Source: Novosphingobium chloroacetimidivorans
GTDB lineage: Bacteria > Pseudomonadota > Alphaproteobacteria > Sphingomonadales > Sphingomonadaceae
Assembly: GCF_014204535.1 (NCBI RefSeq)
Contig: NZ_JACHLR010000002.1
Location: 292,907 to 356,906, forward strand
Direction: 5' to 3'
Length of the DNA stretch: 64,000 nt
The first letter of the stretch is position 1. Each line of letters starts with the position of its first letter. Position numbers and translations under genes: made by a program. Shown in pieces: positions 1 to 8,264 of the stretch. Under the pieces are notes generated by a model. The model made no database searches, was not told the DNA's origin, and saw nothing but the letters and a program-made list of their open reading frames with translations.

Positions 1-111
1 TGAAAGGCGTGACGGAGGGGTGTCACCGCTCGTATCGTGAACGACCGAGAGGGTTACACCCCTCCACCACTCGCTCCGCGAGCGGTCCCCCTCCCCTTGC
101 AGGGGAGGATC
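1..111. repeat. Family A intergenic repeat, copy 1 (partial)
   Basis: The window opens inside a family A element. The inner part (ggaggggtgtcaccg, gagggttacacccctccacc) and the right end (cctccccttgcaggggagga) are present; the left hairpin lies outside. Bases 112-199 between it and nagZ hold nothing else that I can identify. Confidence 0.85.
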
Positions 112-199
112 TGTCGGGCGCACGCTATTGGCGTCTGGCTTGTGCACATCGCCTTGCGCCAAACTTGCGAGTCCGGCGCTTTTCTGCGAGTCCGGCCTG

Positions 200-1204
200 A
201 TGGTCCCCGCAATCTTCGGCGTGTCCGGCCTGGCTCTCAGCGCCGATGAGCGCGCGTTCTTCCGCGATGCCGATCCCGCCGGCTACATCCTGTTCGGCCG
301 CAACATAGAAAGCCGCGCGCAAGTCCGTGCGCTTACCGAAGACCTGCGCGCGATTCACGGACGCGAACGCCTCTTCGTCTGCATCGACCAGGAGGGCGGG
401 CGCGTGGCGCGGATGAAGCCGCCGGTCTGGCCGGCATACCCGACCGGCGAGGCGTTCGACCGCCTCTACGAACTTGCTCCGGCGAGCGCGATCGAGGCGG
501 CGCGCTGCAATGCCCAGGCGCTCGGGCTCGATCTCGCCGAGGTGGGGATCACCGTCGACTGCTATCCCTCGATCGACGTGCGCCGGCCTGGCGCCCACGA
601 CGTGATCGGCGACCGCGCCTTCGGGTCGGAGCCGATGCGCGTCGCGGCGCTCGGCCGCGCGGCGCTCGACGGGTTGGCGCGGGCAGGGATGACCGGCTGC
701 ATCAAGCACATCCCCGGCCATGGCCGCGCGATGGCCGACAGCCACAAGGAACTGCCCACCGTCGCTGCCGGCGAGGACGAGCTGGAGGAGGACCTGCGCC
801 CCTTCCGCAGCCTGTCCCACGCGCGCGTCGGCATGACCGCGCATGTGCGATACACGGCTTGGGATGGCCAGAACCCGGGCACGCTCTCGCCCTTCGTGGT
901 GGGTGAGGTGATCCGCCGCCGCATCGGCTTCGATGGCCTGCTGCTGACCGACGATCTCGACATGCAGGCGCTGCAAGGCTCCGTCCCCGAGCATGCGGCG
1001 CGGGCATTGGCGGCGGGATGCGACATCGCGCTCAACTGCTGGGCGAAGATGGACGACATGGTCGGGATCGCCAAGGCCTGCCCGACGATGCCGGAGCGCA
1101 CCGCACAACGCCTCGCCCACGCGCTCGATCTGCCGCCGCCGACCGACGCCGCTCAGGCCGAGCTTGCCGCCAAGCGGGACGCGCTGCTGGCGCTCGCCGC
1201 ATGA
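200..1204 (+). CDS. nagZ: Beta-N-acetylhexosaminidase NagZ
   Basis: Glycoside hydrolase family 3 enzyme (334 aa) that removes N-acetylglucosamine from muropeptides in the cytoplasm during peptidoglycan recycling. The family loop KHIPGHG is at residues 169-175, followed by the D-S-H catalytic dyad segment at 180-182. The substrate-binding DQEGGRVAR is at 63-71, and the Asp pair that supplies the nucleophile (TDDLDM) is near 251. The open frame runs upstream to 128, but the ATG at 200 gives the usual N-terminus. The stop overlaps the scpA start (ATGA), so the two are translationally coupled. The order nagZ-scpA-scpB-tatABC is known from sphingomonads. Confidence 0.93.
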   Translation: MVPAIFGVSGLALSADERAFFRDADPAGYILFGRNIESRAQVRALTEDLRAIHGRERLFVCIDQEGGRVARMKPPVWPAYPTGEAFDRLYELAPASAIEAARCNAQALGLDLAEVGITVDCYPSIDVRRPGAHDVIGDRAFGSEPMRVAALGRAALDGLARAGMTGCIKHIPGHGRAMADSHKELPTVAAGEDELEEDLRPFRSLSHARVGMTAHVRYTAWDGQNPGTLSPFVVGEVIRRRIGFDGLLLTDDLDMQALQGSVPEHAARALAAGCDIALNCWAKMDDMVGIAKACPTMPERTAQRLAHALDLPPPTDAAQAELAAKRDALLALAA

Positions 1205-1986
1205 TCGCCGAGCCTGCCACCGACTGGCAGGCCTCCAGCGCGCCTGCCGAGAAGGCGCTCCACCTCGAGATCGACGGCTGGGAAGGGCCTCTGGATCTGC
1301 TGCTGGATCTCGCGCGGCGGCAGAAGGTGGACTTGCGCCGCATCTCGATCCTGGAACTGGTCGACCAGTACTTAGGCTACATCGATGAGGCCGAGGAGCT
1401 GCGGCTGGAACTGGCCGCCGACTACCTGGTGATGGCGGCCTGGCTGGCGTACCTCAAGTCCGCGCTGCTGCTGCCCAAGGACGAGCAGGAGGAGCCCAGC
1501 CCCGAGGAGCTGGCCTTGCGGCTGCAACTACGGCTCGCACGGCTGGGCGCCATGCGCGAAGGCGCGGCGCGGCTCATGGGCCGCGACCGGCTGGGCCGCG
1601 ACGTCTTCCTGCGCGGCGCGCCCGAGGGTTTGCGGGTCGACCGCCGCAATCGCTGGCAGTGCGAGTGGTTCGATCTCGTGCGCGCCTATGCCGACGTGAA
1701 GGTGCGCAGCGAGCCTGTGGTCCACATGGTGCGCGAGCGCATGGTGATGACGCTGGAAAGCGCGATCGCGCGGGTCTCCTCAATGCTGGGCGTCTCGCTC
1801 GAGTGGATCGAGTTGCGGGATTTCCTGCCGCCCGCCAATCATGGCGACTGGAGCAACCCGCGCCTGCGTCGTTCGGCGCTGGCCTCCAGCTTCGTCGCCG
1901 CGCTCGAACTGGCGCGAACCGGCAAGGCGGAGCTGGCGCAGGAGGAGACGTTCGGGCCGCTCAGGCTCAAGGCGGCGGGGCGGTGA
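1201..1986 (+). CDS. scpA: Segregation and condensation protein A (kleisin)
   Basis: Kleisin subunit of the SMC-ScpAB condensin, which organises and helps segregate the chromosome (261 aa). The N-terminal signature EGPLDLLLDLARRQKVDL, followed by LELVDQYLGYI, binds the SMC neck. The C-terminal winged-helix part carries LRRSALASSFVAALEL. The start is the ATG at 1201, which overlaps the nagZ stop by four bases; the longer open frame upstream lies inside nagZ. The gene is followed by a family B repeat that separates it from its partner scpB, normally adjacent. Confidence 0.93.
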   Translation: MIAEPATDWQASSAPAEKALHLEIDGWEGPLDLLLDLARRQKVDLRRISILELVDQYLGYIDEAEELRLELAADYLVMAAWLAYLKSALLLPKDEQEEPSPEELALRLQLRLARLGAMREGAARLMGRDRLGRDVFLRGAPEGLRVDRRNRWQCEWFDLVRAYADVKVRSEPVVHMVRERMVMTLESAIARVSSMLGVSLEWIELRDFLPPANHGDWSNPRLRRSALASSFVAALELARTGKAELAQEETFGPLRLKAAGR

Positions 1987-1997
1987 TACGGTCTATG

Positions 1998-2159
1998 CCC
2001 CTCTCCCCGGACGGGGAGAGGGTACAGAGCCTTGGCAGCTCGCTGCCTAGGCGTAGTTGGAGAGGGGTTTGTGCGCTCTCCAGCGTCGAACCCCCTCTCC
2101 TAGCTACGCTAGGCGGTGAACCGCCAAGCTGCGCTACCTCTCCCCACTTGGGAGAGGGA
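1998..2159. repeat. Family B intergenic repeat, copy 1
   Basis: About 160 bp with ends CTCTCCCC.ACGGGGAGAG and CTCTCCCCACTTGGGAGAG, and an inner core (ttggagaggggtttgtgc). The same core is found at 22215 and 50109. It lies between scpA and scpB, and its right end extends an open frame upstream of the true scpB start. Confidence 0.85.
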
Positions 2160-2172
2160 TGAGGTGGGCTCC

Positions 2173-2760
2173 ATGACCCAACCCGACGACCTCGTCCGCG
2201 CGGTCGAGGCGACGCTGTTCGCGGCCGAGGCACCGATGTCGGCAGATGCGATCTCGCAGCATCTGGGCGGTGCGATGGTCCGCCCGGCGTTGGGCGATCT
2301 GCAGCTGCACTATGCCGGTCGCGGCATCCGCCTGGTCGAGCGCGGCGGGCGTTGGCACTTCGAGACCGCTCCCGATCTGGCCCACCTGCTGCGGCGCGAG
2401 CGCGAACACGTCCGGCCGCTCAGCCGCGCTGCCACCGAGGTACTGGCGATCGTCGCTTATCACGAGCCCGTGAGCCGCGCAGAGATCGAGGCGATCCGCG
2501 GCGTGCAGACGGCCAAGGGCACGCTCGACGTGCTGATGGAAGCGGGCTGGGTGCGCGTCGCCGGGCGGCGCGAGGTGCCGGGCCGGCCGGTAATCTACGC
2601 CACCACGCCCGATTTCCTGGCCCATTTCGGCCTGGGTACGCTGAAGGAACTGCCCGGCATCGACGAGATGCGCGCAGCGGGGCTGCTCGACCCTGTCGAT
2701 GACGAGATGATCGAACTGGCGTTGGGTGGAGGGAGCAAGAGCGAGGAAGGTGAGGAGTGA
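2173..2760 (+). CDS. scpB: Segregation and condensation protein B
   Basis: Winged-helix subunit that dimerises and binds ScpA in the SMC condensin complex (195 aa). The conserved centre reads VLAIVAYHEPVSRAEIEAIRG, and the second winged-helix motif GRREVPGRPVIYATT is followed by FLAHFGL, typical of ScpB. The chosen start is the ATG at 2173, preceded by a weak purine-rich site (gaggtggg); the frame upstream of it is made of repeat sequence. The acidic tail (SKSEEGEE) is a common ScpB ending. Confidence 0.93.
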   Translation: MTQPDDLVRAVEATLFAAEAPMSADAISQHLGGAMVRPALGDLQLHYAGRGIRLVERGGRWHFETAPDLAHLLRREREHVRPLSRAATEVLAIVAYHEPVSRAEIEAIRGVQTAKGTLDVLMEAGWVRVAGRREVPGRPVIYATTPDFLAHFGLGTLKELPGIDEMRAAGLLDPVDDEMIELALGGGSKSEEGEE

Positions 2761-2911
2761 ACCGGGTGCTCCGTCACACGAAAGACATATCGCGCCGCCA
2801 TGGGGGCCGCTTACCTCGGTGCAAGGCCTTCGATCGTGCTGGCATCCGGGCGTACAAAGCACTAGATGAGCCCCGCGCCACCACCTGGCGCAAGAACTTG
2901 GAGTCGCAGTT
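2761..2911 (+). promoter_or_regulatory. Gap upstream of tatA, probable promoter region
   Basis: 151 bases without a convincing gene. A 68-codon frame beginning at 2757 runs into tatA and has no family likeness. GGAG eleven bases before the tatA ATG serves as ribosome binding site. No clear -35/-10 pair is visible. Confidence 0.35.
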
Positions 2912-3220
2912 ATGGGTGGCCTTTCGCTCTGGCACTGGATCATCGTCCTTCTGGTCGTGCTGATCCTGTTCGGCCGTGGCCGGATCTCGGACATCATGGG
3001 TGACTTCGGCAAGGGCATCAAAAGCTTCAAGGAAGGCATCAACGACGAGAGCAAGGATCATGCCTCGCCCACGTCTCCTGCAGCGCCGCCTCCGCCCGCG
3101 CAGATCGCCCCGCAGCCGCCGGTGCAGCCCGTCGCCACGATCGTCGATCCCGCGACCGGCGTGCCGGTTCCGGAGCCGGGCATGACGCACCTGTCGAACG
3201 AGAACAAGACGGGCGCGTAG
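2912..3220 (+). CDS. tatA: Sec-independent translocase subunit TatA
   Basis: Small membrane protein that polymerises to form the twin-arginine translocation channel for folded proteins (102 aa). Residues 1-20 form the single N-terminal membrane helix ([15 protein letters not shown]), followed by the F-G hinge. An amphipathic helix follows ([18 protein letters not shown]), with the typical FGKGIKSFK. The tail is proline/alanine-rich and somewhat longer than in most TatA proteins. It heads the tatA-tatB-tatC operon with short spacers of 25 bases. Confidence 0.95.
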   Translation: MGGLSLWHWIIVLLVVLILFGRGRISDIMGDFGKGIKSFKEGINDESKDHASPTSPAAPPPPAQIAPQPPVQPVATIVDPATGVPVPEPGMTHLSNENKTGA

Positions 3221-3245
3221 ACCGCAAGCGCGCCGGGGCCACACC

Positions 3246-3623
3246 ATGTTCGACGTCGGTGCATCCGAGATGCTGATGATCGTGATCGTCGCGGTCGTCG
3301 TGATCGGGCCCAAGGACATGCCCACGGCCATGCGCACCGCTGGCCGCTGGATCGGCAAGATGCGCCGCATCTCCGGCCATTTCCGCGCCGGCATCGACAC
3401 CATGGTGCGCGAGGCCGAGCTTGAGGAAATGGAGCGCAAGTGGCGCGAGCAGAACGAGGCGATCATGAAGGCGCATCCCACGCTGCCCTCGGGCGAGGAC
3501 ATGGCCCCTTCCGCGACCGTGTACCCCACGTCGGCGGAAGCCGCGCTCGCCTCGCTCGAAGCGCCCAAGCCGGCAGAGCCGCGCCACGAGGCCGAACCGC
3601 AGCTGCCGCTGCCACCGCCATGA
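3246..3623 (+). CDS. tatB: Sec-independent translocase subunit TatB
   Basis: Partner of TatC in the receptor complex that recognises twin-arginine signal peptides (125 aa). It starts MFDVGASEMLMIVIVAVVVIGPKDMP: an acidic residue in the N-terminal membrane helix and the GP-[KE]-x-[LM]-P hinge separate TatB from TatA. An amphipathic and then charged coiled segment follows (residues 33-75), and the C-terminus is Pro/Glu-rich. It lies between tatA and tatC. Confidence 0.95.
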   Translation: MFDVGASEMLMIVIVAVVVIGPKDMPTAMRTAGRWIGKMRRISGHFRAGIDTMVREAELEEMERKWREQNEAIMKAHPTLPSGEDMAPSATVYPTSAEAALASLEAPKPAEPRHEAEPQLPLPPP

Positions 3624-3648
3624 TGGCGCTTCCTGCAGGCCGGCGCTG

Positions 3649-4458
3649 ATGGCCAAACCTTTTCGCATCCAGGACATCGACGACACCCAGGCGCCGCTGC
3701 TCGACCATCTGATCGAGCTGCGCACCCGGCTGATGCGCGCGCTGTTCGCCTTCGGCGTGGCCTTCGCGATCTGCTTCTACTTCGCCGACCAGATCTTCGG
3801 ATTCCTGGTGCGTCCGCTGACCGCCGCCTTTCCACCGGGCGAAGGCAAGCTGATCTACACCAAGCTCTACGAAGCCTTCTTCGTCGAGGTGAAGGTGGCG
3901 ATCTTCGCCGCGTTCTTCGTCAGCTTCCCGATCATCGCCAACCAGATCTGGGCTTTCGTCGCGCCGGGGCTCTATGCCAAGGAAAAGAAGGCCTTTTTAC
4001 CGTTCCTGATCGCGACCCCGGTGCTGTTCACCATGGGCGCGGCGCTGGCCTACTACGTGGTGATGCCCACCGCCTTCCACTTCTTCCTTGGGTTCGAGGG
4101 GCAGAAGGGCGGCTTGAAGCTGGAGGCGCTGCCGGGCACCGGCGACTACCTCGCGCTCGTCATGCAGTTCATTCTGGCCTTCGGGATCAGCTTCCTGCTG
4201 CCGGTGCTGCTGATGCTGCTCAACCGAGCCGGCATCATCACCCGCGCGCAGACGATCGGCGCGCGGCGCTATGCCATCGTCGGCATCTTCATCGTCGCTG
4301 CGGTGGCGACTCCGCCCGACGTGATCTCGCAACTGCTGCTGGCGGTCCCGCTGCTCATGCTGTTCGAGGGCACGCTGATCCTGATGTGGTTCACCGAACG
4401 CGGCGATGCCCGCGAAAAGGCCCGAGAGGATGCGGCGCAGAGCGCGGCGGCAGAATAG
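3649..4458 (+). CDS. tatC: Sec-independent translocase subunit TatC
   Basis: Polytopic inner-membrane protein that binds the twin-arginine motif of Tat substrates (269 aa). The N-terminal family signature APLLDHLIELRTRLMRAL is present. The conserved FxVEVK-type segment (FFVEVKVAIF), FAPGLYxxEK (FVAPGLYAKEKK) and the last helices with ATPPDVISQLLLAVPL also match. Six membrane helices are evident. The C-terminal tail is hydrophilic (EKAREDAAQSAAAE). It ends nine bases from the convergent SRAP gene. Confidence 0.96.
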   Translation: MAKPFRIQDIDDTQAPLLDHLIELRTRLMRALFAFGVAFAICFYFADQIFGFLVRPLTAAFPPGEGKLIYTKLYEAFFVEVKVAIFAAFFVSFPIIANQIWAFVAPGLYAKEKKAFLPFLIATPVLFTMGAALAYYVVMPTAFHFFLGFEGQKGGLKLEALPGTGDYLALVMQFILAFGISFLLPVLLMLLNRAGIITRAQTIGARRYAIVGIFIVAAVATPPDVISQLLLAVPLLMLFEGTLILMWFTERGDAREKAREDAAQSAAAE

Positions 4459-4467
4459 CAGCCAGCA

Positions 4468-5103
4468 TCAGAACAGCCGCGGCTCGCGCTCGGGCGGCGG
4501 CGTCGGCTCACCGGCCCATCGTTCCTGCGTACGATCCACTTGCAAGGTCAGGTCGCATGTCACGCACAGCCTCAGCGCGTCGTCGGCCGAGCCGTCGGTC
4601 CAGACCTTCCAGTGTTCGGGCGCAAGGATCACCGGCATGCGATCGTGCACTTCGACCATCTGCGAGCAGGCCTCGGTCATGACCATGGTATAGGCATCGC
4701 CCCACTCCGGCGTAGGCCGCCACAGGCCCGCGACCGCCATGGTTTCCAGCCCCTCGACATTGTACCAGGTGCGCGTCATCGCACCGCGCCGGCCTTCCGC
4801 TTCTGCCCAGGCCGTGACCGGGATCAGGCAACGCCGGGTCTTGAAGCTCGGGAGCCAGAAGCCGGTGAGCAATTTGTCCTCACGCGCGTTGGTCACGGGC
4901 TTGGGCTTGAGTGGCTGCCCCTGCCGTCCCTTGAGGACTAGGGGAAAGCCCCAGGTCATCGCGCGGGCACGACCCTCGGCCACGACCAGCCCGGTGTAGC
5001 CGGGGTACACTTCCTCGGCGAAGTTGGCGCCGGCGTCCGGTAGCACGTCGAAGAGGTGGGCGATCTCCGCCACGCCCCTGGTCATGCGGTAGAGGTTGCA
5101 CAT
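4468..5103 (-). CDS. SRAP-domain abasic-site DNA-protein crosslinking protein (YedK/HMCES type)
   Basis: SRAP proteins covalently trap abasic sites in single-stranded DNA through the amino-terminal cysteine, shielding them from breakage (211 aa). The start is fixed by chemistry. The open frame extends to 5124, but only the ATG at 5103 places Cys at position 2 (MCNLYRMTR), the residue that forms the thiazolidine link. Other family positions are visible: PVTNAR near residue 75, a Glu in the AWAEAEG segment (usually FYEW) and the HDRMPVIL motif. The gene begins seven bases after the stop of the upstream amidohydrolase gene, so the two may be co-transcribed. Confidence 0.9.
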   Translation of the reverse strand: MCNLYRMTRGVAEIAHLFDVLPDAGANFAEEVYPGYTGLVVAEGRARAMTWGFPLVLKGRQGQPLKPKPVTNAREDKLLTGFWLPSFKTRRCLIPVTAWAEAEGRRGAMTRTWYNVEGLETMAVAGLWRPTPEWGDAYTMVMTEACSQMVEVHDRMPVILAPEHWKVWTDGSADDALRLCVTCDLTLQVDRTQERWAGEPTPPPEREPRLF

Positions 5104-5110
5104 GGCCCGC

Positions 5111-6877
5111 TCAGCGGCCGCCATCGTCCTTGCGTGGCTGTGCCGAAGCCGGCGACTGCTTCGCCACGCCCCGCGCCGCGCTCCAGGCCTGCACGCCGTT
5201 GATCCATGTCTCCAGCACCTTGGTCTGGCGCAGGGCGTCCGGCGTGGCGGTGGTCGGATCGCGGTCGACGAACAGGAAGTCGGCCTTCATGCCGCGCGCA
5301 ATGCGCCCGAGGCGATCCTCGGCGAACATCGCGTAGGCGGCACCGCTGGTGTACGCGCTAAGCGCCTGGGCAAGCGTCAGCCGTTCCTGCGGTTGCCAGC
5401 CACCGGAGGGTTGGCCGTCCGCCCCCTGGCGGCTTACCGCGACGGCGAGGCCGACGAAGGGCGAGGGCGGTTCGACCGGGGTGTCCGATCCGAACGCAAG
5501 CCTGGCTCCGGTCGCGGCGACCGACTTCCAGGCATAGGCTCCTGCCAGCCGCTGCGGTCCCAGCCGTGCTTCGGCCATCGTACGGTCGCTCGCCTGGTGC
5601 TGCGGCTGCATCGAGGCGATGGTGCCGTGCTGGACGAAGCGGGCGATGTCGGCGGGGGCAAGCACTTGCGCATGCTCGATCCGCCAGCGCCGATCGCCCT
5701 TGTAGGTGTCGGATAGCTGGGCGATCGTGTCGAGCGCGGTTTCGTTGGCCTTGTCGCCGATGGCGTGCACCGCGACCTGGAAGTTGTCGATCGCGGCGCG
5801 GCTCATCAGGTTGCCCAGCTGCGTCTCGTTCATGCGCGGCAGGCCCGATGTCTCGGGCGCATCGGCATAGGGCGCTTTCAGCCATGCCCCGCGCGATCCC
5901 AGCGCACCGTCGAGGTATAGTTTCACGCCCTGGATCTTCAGCCGGTCGCCATAGAGCCAGGCCGATGGGCCGGAGCCGCCGATCAGTTCCATGGCATCGA
6001 CGCCCTTGGCGTAGGAGACGATGCGGATCCGCAAGTTGCCTGCGTCCCCTGCGCGGCGATAGGCCTGCCAGTCCTGGATGGTGGTGCCCATGTCGGCGAC
6101 GGCGGTCACGCCTTGGCGAAGGAACTCCAGCTGCGCCTCGCCGAACGCGGTGTCGCGGTCCGAGGGGCGCGGCGGCGGGAGCTTGGCGCGCACGAGGTCC
6201 TGGGCGGCATCGACCAGCACGCCTGCCGGCTTGCGCGACCCGCCCACACGCTCGATGCGGCCACCGGCGGGATCGGCAGTGCCTTCGGTCACGCGAGCGG
6301 CAGCGAGCGCGGCGGAGTTGACCCAGGCGGCGTGATTGTCGACCCGGCTGAGGAATGCCGGTTTGCCCCCGGTCACACGATCGAGCTCGGCGGCGGTGGG
6401 CATGCGGTCGACCCCCGCTGCGTCCTTGGCCCAGTTCGCCTGGTTCCAGCCGCCGCCCTCGATCCAGGCGCGGTCCGGATGCGCCGCCACATAGGCGCGC
6501 ACCATCACCAGCGCCTCTTCCAGCGAGCGTGCGCCCGAGAGGTCGAGCGTCATCTTGGCGAAGCCGGTTTCCATGATGTGGACATGCGCGTCGATCATGC
6601 CCGGCACGACCACGCGGCCCTTGCCGTCGACCTTGAAGGCGACTCGCTTCGGGCGCTTGTCGCTGTCGCGATAGACGGCGGCCAGGCGGCCTTGTTCGTC
6701 GATCAGCAGGCCGGTGAAGCGCTCCAGGCCGCCCTTGCCGTCCGGAGTGACGCCGACGACGTTGTCCACCAGCGTGCCGGTGGCGGGGGGCTCCTTGGCA
6801 AGAGCGGGGGCGGCGAGGATCAGGAGCGGGAGGGCGACAAGCTTCCAGTTAGGCGACAAGTTCTTTCGTCCTCTCAT
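5111..6877 (-). CDS. Secreted/periplasmic amidohydrolase, YtcJ-like
   Basis: Metal-dependent hydrolase of the amidohydrolase-3 (YtcJ) class; the substrate is unknown (588 aa). A signal peptide is visible (KLVALPLLILAAPALA, cleavage near residue 27). The metal-binding DAHVH is at 96-100, with later family motifs (VHAIGDKANE, FGSDTPVEPPSPF) and the C-terminal beta strand ending KVLETWINGVQAW. The ATG at 6877 sits two bases from a family C repeat. A TTG at 6859, preceded nine bases upstream by AGAGGA, is a plausible alternative start and still keeps the signal peptide. Confidence 0.85.
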   Translation of the reverse strand: MRGRKNLSPNWKLVALPLLILAAPALAKEPPATGTLVDNVVGVTPDGKGGLERFTGLLIDEQGRLAAVYRDSDKRPKRVAFKVDGKGRVVVPGMIDAHVHIMETGFAKMTLDLSGARSLEEALVMVRAYVAAHPDRAWIEGGGWNQANWAKDAAGVDRMPTAAELDRVTGGKPAFLSRVDNHAAWVNSAALAAARVTEGTADPAGGRIERVGGSRKPAGVLVDAAQDLVRAKLPPPRPSDRDTAFGEAQLEFLRQGVTAVADMGTTIQDWQAYRRAGDAGNLRIRIVSYAKGVDAMELIGGSGPSAWLYGDRLKIQGVKLYLDGALGSRGAWLKAPYADAPETSGLPRMNETQLGNLMSRAAIDNFQVAVHAIGDKANETALDTIAQLSDTYKGDRRWRIEHAQVLAPADIARFVQHGTIASMQPQHQASDRTMAEARLGPQRLAGAYAWKSVAATGARLAFGSDTPVEPPSPFVGLAVAVSRQGADGQPSGGWQPQERLTLAQALSAYTSGAAYAMFAEDRLGRIARGMKADFLFVDRDPTTATPDALRQTKVLETWINGVQAWSAARGVAKQSPASAQPRKDDGGR

Positions 6878-6878
6878 T

Positions 6879-6970
6879 TCGTCGTCCCCGCGCAGGCGGG
6901 GATCCCGCTTCCTGCGTTCCGCTCAACGCGCGAAGAAAAGCGGGGTCCCCGCCTGCGCGGGGACGACGGT
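6879..6970. repeat. Family C palindromic repeats, facing pair
   Basis: Two inverted copies of a short palindrome, cgtccccgcgcaggcgggga and its partner tccccgcctgcgcggggacg, flank a short spacer rich in gcg/aag. Together they can fold into a long hairpin just upstream of the amidohydrolase gene. Confidence 0.8.
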
Positions 6971-7012
6971 GTTTTGTTGTGAAACAAGAGCGTTGCAGCA
7001 CGCAGGAGCCGC

Positions 7013-7909
7013 CTACGCCTTCCCCTTGCGCGGCAGGCGCTTGATGATGGCGCTGGTGTCCAGCCGCCCGCCGCCCATCGCCTGCACGTCGGCGTAGAAC
7101 TGGTTGATCAGCGCCGTCATCGGCAGCGACACGCCCAGGCCACGGCCTTCGTCCATGGCGAGCCCCAGGTCCTTCCTCATCCAGTCGATGGCGAAGCCGA
7201 AGTCGAACTCGTCGGCGTTCATCGTCTTCCAGCGGTTGTCCATCTGCCAGGACTGCGCCGCACCCCCGGAGATCGCTTCGTAGACCCGCTCCATGTCGAG
7301 GTGCGAGGCCTGGGCGAAGCGCACCGCCTCGGCCAGGCTGGCGACAATCCCGGCGATGCAGATCTGGTTGGCCATCTTGGCGGTCTGTCCCGCGCCCGCC
7401 TTGCCAACATGGACGATGCGCTGCGAGTAGGCCTCCATGACGGGGCGCGCCGCTTCGATCGCCGACTTGCGGCCGCCGCACATCAGGGTGAGCGTGCCGT
7501 TCTCCGCGCCGATCTGAGATCCCGTCATCGGTGCATCGACGCAGTGGACCTGCAAGTCGCGCGCCTCCACCGAGATCTGCCGCGCGATCCGCGCCGAGAC
7601 GGTGGTGTGGTCGATGAAGGTGCCGCCCGGCTGCAAGGTCTTGAACACGCCGCGCGGCCCCAGCACGACGTCGGCGAGGTCGTCGTCGTTGCCCACGCAG
7701 GTGATGACCACATCGGCGCCCTCGGCCGCGTCGGCGGGGCTGGTGGCGACGCGGACCTGAAGGCTGGGGTTCGCCTCGTGCCAGGCGTCGATGCGCTTGG
7801 GCGAGCGGTTGTAGATCGTCAGCGCATGCCCGGCCTCGCCGATATGCCGCGCGATCGCCCCGCCCATGACGCCGAGGCCGAGGAAGGAAACCTTTCGTGC
7901 ATCGCTCAT
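7013..7909 (-). CDS. NAD(P)-dependent beta-hydroxyacid dehydrogenase (3-hydroxyisobutyrate dehydrogenase family)
   Basis: Oxidises a short 3-hydroxy acid or reduces the semialdehyde; 298 aa matches the usual family length. The N-terminal Rossmann motif FLGLGVMGGAIARHI is at 9-23. The substrate-binding DAPMTGSQIGAENGTL resembles the DAPVSGG loop. The catalytic lysine lies in GAGQTAKMANQI. I chose the ATG at 7909; another in-frame ATG at 7918 gives MRVMSDARK. It is transcribed away from the threonine ammonia-lyase gene across a large inverted repeat. The exact substrate cannot be read from the sequence. Confidence 0.88.
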   Translation of the reverse strand: MSDARKVSFLGLGVMGGAIARHIGEAGHALTIYNRSPKRIDAWHEANPSLQVRVATSPADAAEGADVVITCVGNDDDLADVVLGPRGVFKTLQPGGTFIDHTTVSARIARQISVEARDLQVHCVDAPMTGSQIGAENGTLTLMCGGRKSAIEAARPVMEAYSQRIVHVGKAGAGQTAKMANQICIAGIVASLAEAVRFAQASHLDMERVYEAISGGAAQSWQMDNRWKTMNADEFDFGFAIDWMRKDLGLAMDEGRGLGVSLPMTALINQFYADVQAMGGGRLDTSAIIKRLPRKGKA

Positions 7910-7972
7910 GACGCGCATCTCTAGCGCATTCGCCGGGAAAGCAAATGGCGGTTCGGTGGGAAGAGTAGATGG

Positions 7973-8211
7973 TTCACGCGGAGGCGAGAAGACGCGGAGA
8001 AGGAAAGAAGAGGTGTTTCGCGCAGAGACGCAGAGGAGATGAAAGAAGGAACCCGTTGATGCGGCGAAGCCGCCTTGCCCCGCAACAGTGCCGCCGGTCA
8101 AAGATCGGAAGAGAAAGGGGCCTGCCGGCCTAGCGCTCCCTCTTTGCGCCTCTGCGCCTCTGCGCGAGCCACTTCCTTCCTTCTTCCTCCGTCTTCGCGC
8201 CTCCGCGTGAA
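7973..8211. repeat. Large imperfect inverted repeat (heptad-like GCAGAGGC element)
   Basis: The left arm begins ttcacgcggaggcgagaaga and continues with gcgcagagacgcagagg. The right arm ends cgtcttcgcgcctccgcgtgaa and contains gcctctgcgcctctgcgcg. The two arms are near-perfect complements around a unique centre of about 100 bases. It occupies most of the 355-base gap between two divergent genes. Confidence 0.8.
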
Positions 8212-8264
8212 ACCAGCAAAGGCGCCACCTTCCCAATCCACCCCGTTTCCGGTACCGCGCCCGG

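Noticed and set aside
2757..2963. 68-codon frame overlapping the scpB end and tatA start
   Set aside because: No family likeness, and it conflicts with the well-supported tatA start.
5103..5124. Earlier start for the SRAP protein
   Set aside because: It would bury the catalytic Cys2, which must be at the N-terminus after Met removal.
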